From NCBI GenBank assembly GCA_019649035.1, contig BMAT01006832.1, positions 52,958 to 73,769 of the forward strand: a stretch of 20,812 nt of DNA, written 5' to 3'. The notes beneath the pieces are model-generated. The model saw only the letters and a list, made by a program, of their open reading frames with translations, had not been told where the DNA came from and ran no database searches. Positions 19,360-20,812 of this stretch are shown piece by piece. Both the position numbers and the translations under genes were made by a program. The stretch's first letter is position 1. Each line of letters begins with the position of its first letter. This DNA is from Elysia marginata (taxonomy: Eukaryota > Mollusca > Gastropoda > Plakobranchidae).

Positions 19360-19735
19360 TATCGGTTTGTCACCTTTTCATTTTTTCCACTTCATTCCTG
19401 TCAATTTCCTTCGAATATGACATTCGCTGCTCTATCAGGTACTAGGTAGAGCTTATCCGATAAGACATTCATAAGAAAAGCATAGTATACGGTTTATCTC
19501 CTTTTCTACTTAATTCTTTGATTCTCCTGAATATCACAATCACTGCTGTATCGGGTACTGTGCAGAACTTATCCGATAAGACATTCCCTGAAAACAAGTT
19601 GAAAAGCATAGTATACGGTTTATCTCCTTTTCTACTTAATTCTTTGATTCTTCTGAATATCACAATCACTGCTTTATCGGGTACTGGGCAGAGCTTATCG
19701 GACATGTTATTCCCTGAAAACAAGTTGAAAAACCG
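19360..19735. repeat. About three-copy tandem repeat, 126-bp period
   Basis: Units start with GAATAT at 19414, 19529 and 19655, giving spacings of 115 and 126. The first unit lacks about 11 bases of the CCCTGAAAACAAGTTG part. A more diverged copy of the unit end lies at about 19360-19413. Units 1 and 2 share long identical blocks (ATCCGATAAGACATTC, AGCATAGTATACGGTTTATC), so the duplication is fairly recent. Because 126 is 42 codons, a frame open in one unit stays open in the next. That explains the overlapping 142-codon plus and 126-codon minus frames at 19469-19946, neither of which has a domain. Confidence 0.9.
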
Positions 19736-20766
19736 CTGCTCCTTCGGGTACAAAGGTAGAGCTCCGATCAAGTATCTCCAGAAAACAAGTGAACAAGCTT
19801 TTTTTAAAAAATCAAATAAATGCCCCCTAAAGAAAAATGCCCGCAGCAAACGGATTTACAACACTGTCACTAGCTACAAACTTCAATTTTTTTCCAGGGC
19901 AAGCTTGGGAATGTTCTGCTTTAAAGATAGAAATACATTTTCATGACTATCCATGAATAGTAACACGCCCACACGCGCATCTCCAAGTAAAAACGTCTTT
20001 AATTGGAAATATTTTTTTTTTCTCCTCAAGGCTGCTAAGAAGCCAAGCTGTCGTCAAAAGCCTTTCATCACGTCCCTAGGCACAGTTTAATGAGAAGTAA
20101 ATAAAAACATCACCAAAACTATTATTTTCTTCTTTTGTCCGATGTATGATTCGATAGAAACTGCGTAGACTAGTTATTAAATGCGTTGCAAGCTATGACA
20201 TTTTCAAACCAAATTTGCCCTATTTGTATTTTGACGGGAGCGGGAGATAAGGTGAGCGTAATCAAGTAATCAACAAGCATCTATAAATTAATTTAAAATT
20301 CCACAAAATTTATTTCCAGTTCTGTTTTAAGTTGTGTATTCGACATCTAACGTGAGATGCTAAGTCGCCGGAGTTAAATTTTTCCTCGAACCTGCTATGA
20401 AGATTAACTGAAACGGCTATAGTTACTGTGATACGTAGGGACTGCCTAATCACTTCAAGAAATTCGTAAATCAAGAAAAAAAGACACACGTGTTTTATAG
20501 ATTAATCTCCCAAACTTATTAGTTATGAAAAGCAGATGGCAGAATCAGAGAGGGCAAGGGATTAAGACAAGCTAAACATGGCGGTTATTGGGCTTTTGTA
20601 TCGTAATTTGATATGTAAAGTAAAGTAAACCTCGGATTTCACTGTTGTAAACATTGTCTTCTAATACAAGCTGTCTAAATATTGTTTAAAATGTCCCTAA
20701 AAAACCGCTGTATGTCCACTTAGTTTTGCATCTTTTTAATTTTTAGCAATATCCCGGTTTCTACGG
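19736..20766. other. Unassigned AT-rich sequence, no gene seen
   Basis: No gene or repeat family recognised. AACATGGCGGTTATTGG near 20576 combines a YY1-like ATGGCGG with a reversed CCAAT box and opens a 16-codon frame, but there is no supporting exon structure. Confidence 0.5.
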
Positions 20767-20812
20767 CCCCCCTCTCTCTCTCTTTCTCTATCTATCTATC
20801 TATCTATCTATC
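20767..20812. repeat. Compound C6 / (TC)n / (TATC)n microsatellite, cut by the window edge
   Basis: Six C, then (TC)n, a TTTC spacer, TC, and (TATC)n running off the window. It repeats the part order of the array at 9355. Confidence 0.92.

Noticed and set aside
19518..19946. 142-codon plus frame, longest of the window, with a 126-codon frame opposite
   Set aside because: Both are created by the 126-bp tandem repeat, whose length is a multiple of three. No domain or start context supports a gene.
20576..20630. Possible first exon from AACATGG with a GTAAAG donor-like site
   Set aside because: It has only 16 codons and no downstream exon. The site could arise by chance in AT-rich DNA.

Overview
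The window looks like non-coding eukaryotic DNA, most likely intergenic or intronic sequence from an invertebrate metazoan. It is AT-rich and full of microsatellites. It carries tRNA-derived SINEs, two decayed non-LTR retrotransposon pieces, a foldback element, and no credible host protein-coding gene. A marine invertebrate such as a mollusc is plausible from the SINE style and the TATC, CA, GA and AGT microsatellites, but this is an inference and I could not test it. No bacterial operon, CRISPR array, rRNA or free-standing tRNA gene is visible.

Layout. 1-2140: a (CGA)n start, AT-rich sequence, a GC/CpG-rich patch near 1480-1760, then a long pyrimidine tract that flips into a (GA)n purine tract. 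2140-4680: unassigned sequence with short inverted repeats, a badly decayed non-LTR reverse-transcriptase fossil (about 3300-4025), a G-quadruplex-type G-rich motif and a long interrupted (AGT)n array. 4680-9350: mostly unassigned, with a 151-bp foldback/MITE-like element at 7319-7469 and a strongly pyrimidine-biased stretch (7640-8170). 9350-10310: a compound C/TC/TATC microsatellite and SINE copy A. 10310-13700: unassigned sequence, a degenerate hammerhead-ribozyme-like motif (12060-12099), then a second, better preserved non-LTR fossil that ends in a stop codon and a 3' hairpin. 13700-18500: unassigned AT-rich sequence with two C/CA-type microsatellites in opposite orientation. 18500-19740: the most structured region. 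SINE copy B sits between two diverged direct copies of a 190-bp sequence, followed by a 126-bp tandem repeat in about three copies. 19740-20812: unassigned sequence ending in a C/TC/TATC microsatellite resembling the one at 9355.

Nothing works together as a gene system. The window is best read as repeat-driven sequence turnover. The longest open frames (up to 142 codons) are explained by tandem repeats whose period is a multiple of three, by low-complexity pyrimidine-rich DNA, or by the retrotransposon fossil. The observations most worth following are the SINE family with two conserved 3' hairpins (one a GAAA-tetraloop type), the SINE bounded by duplicated flanks, the foldback element, and the hammerhead-like motif.
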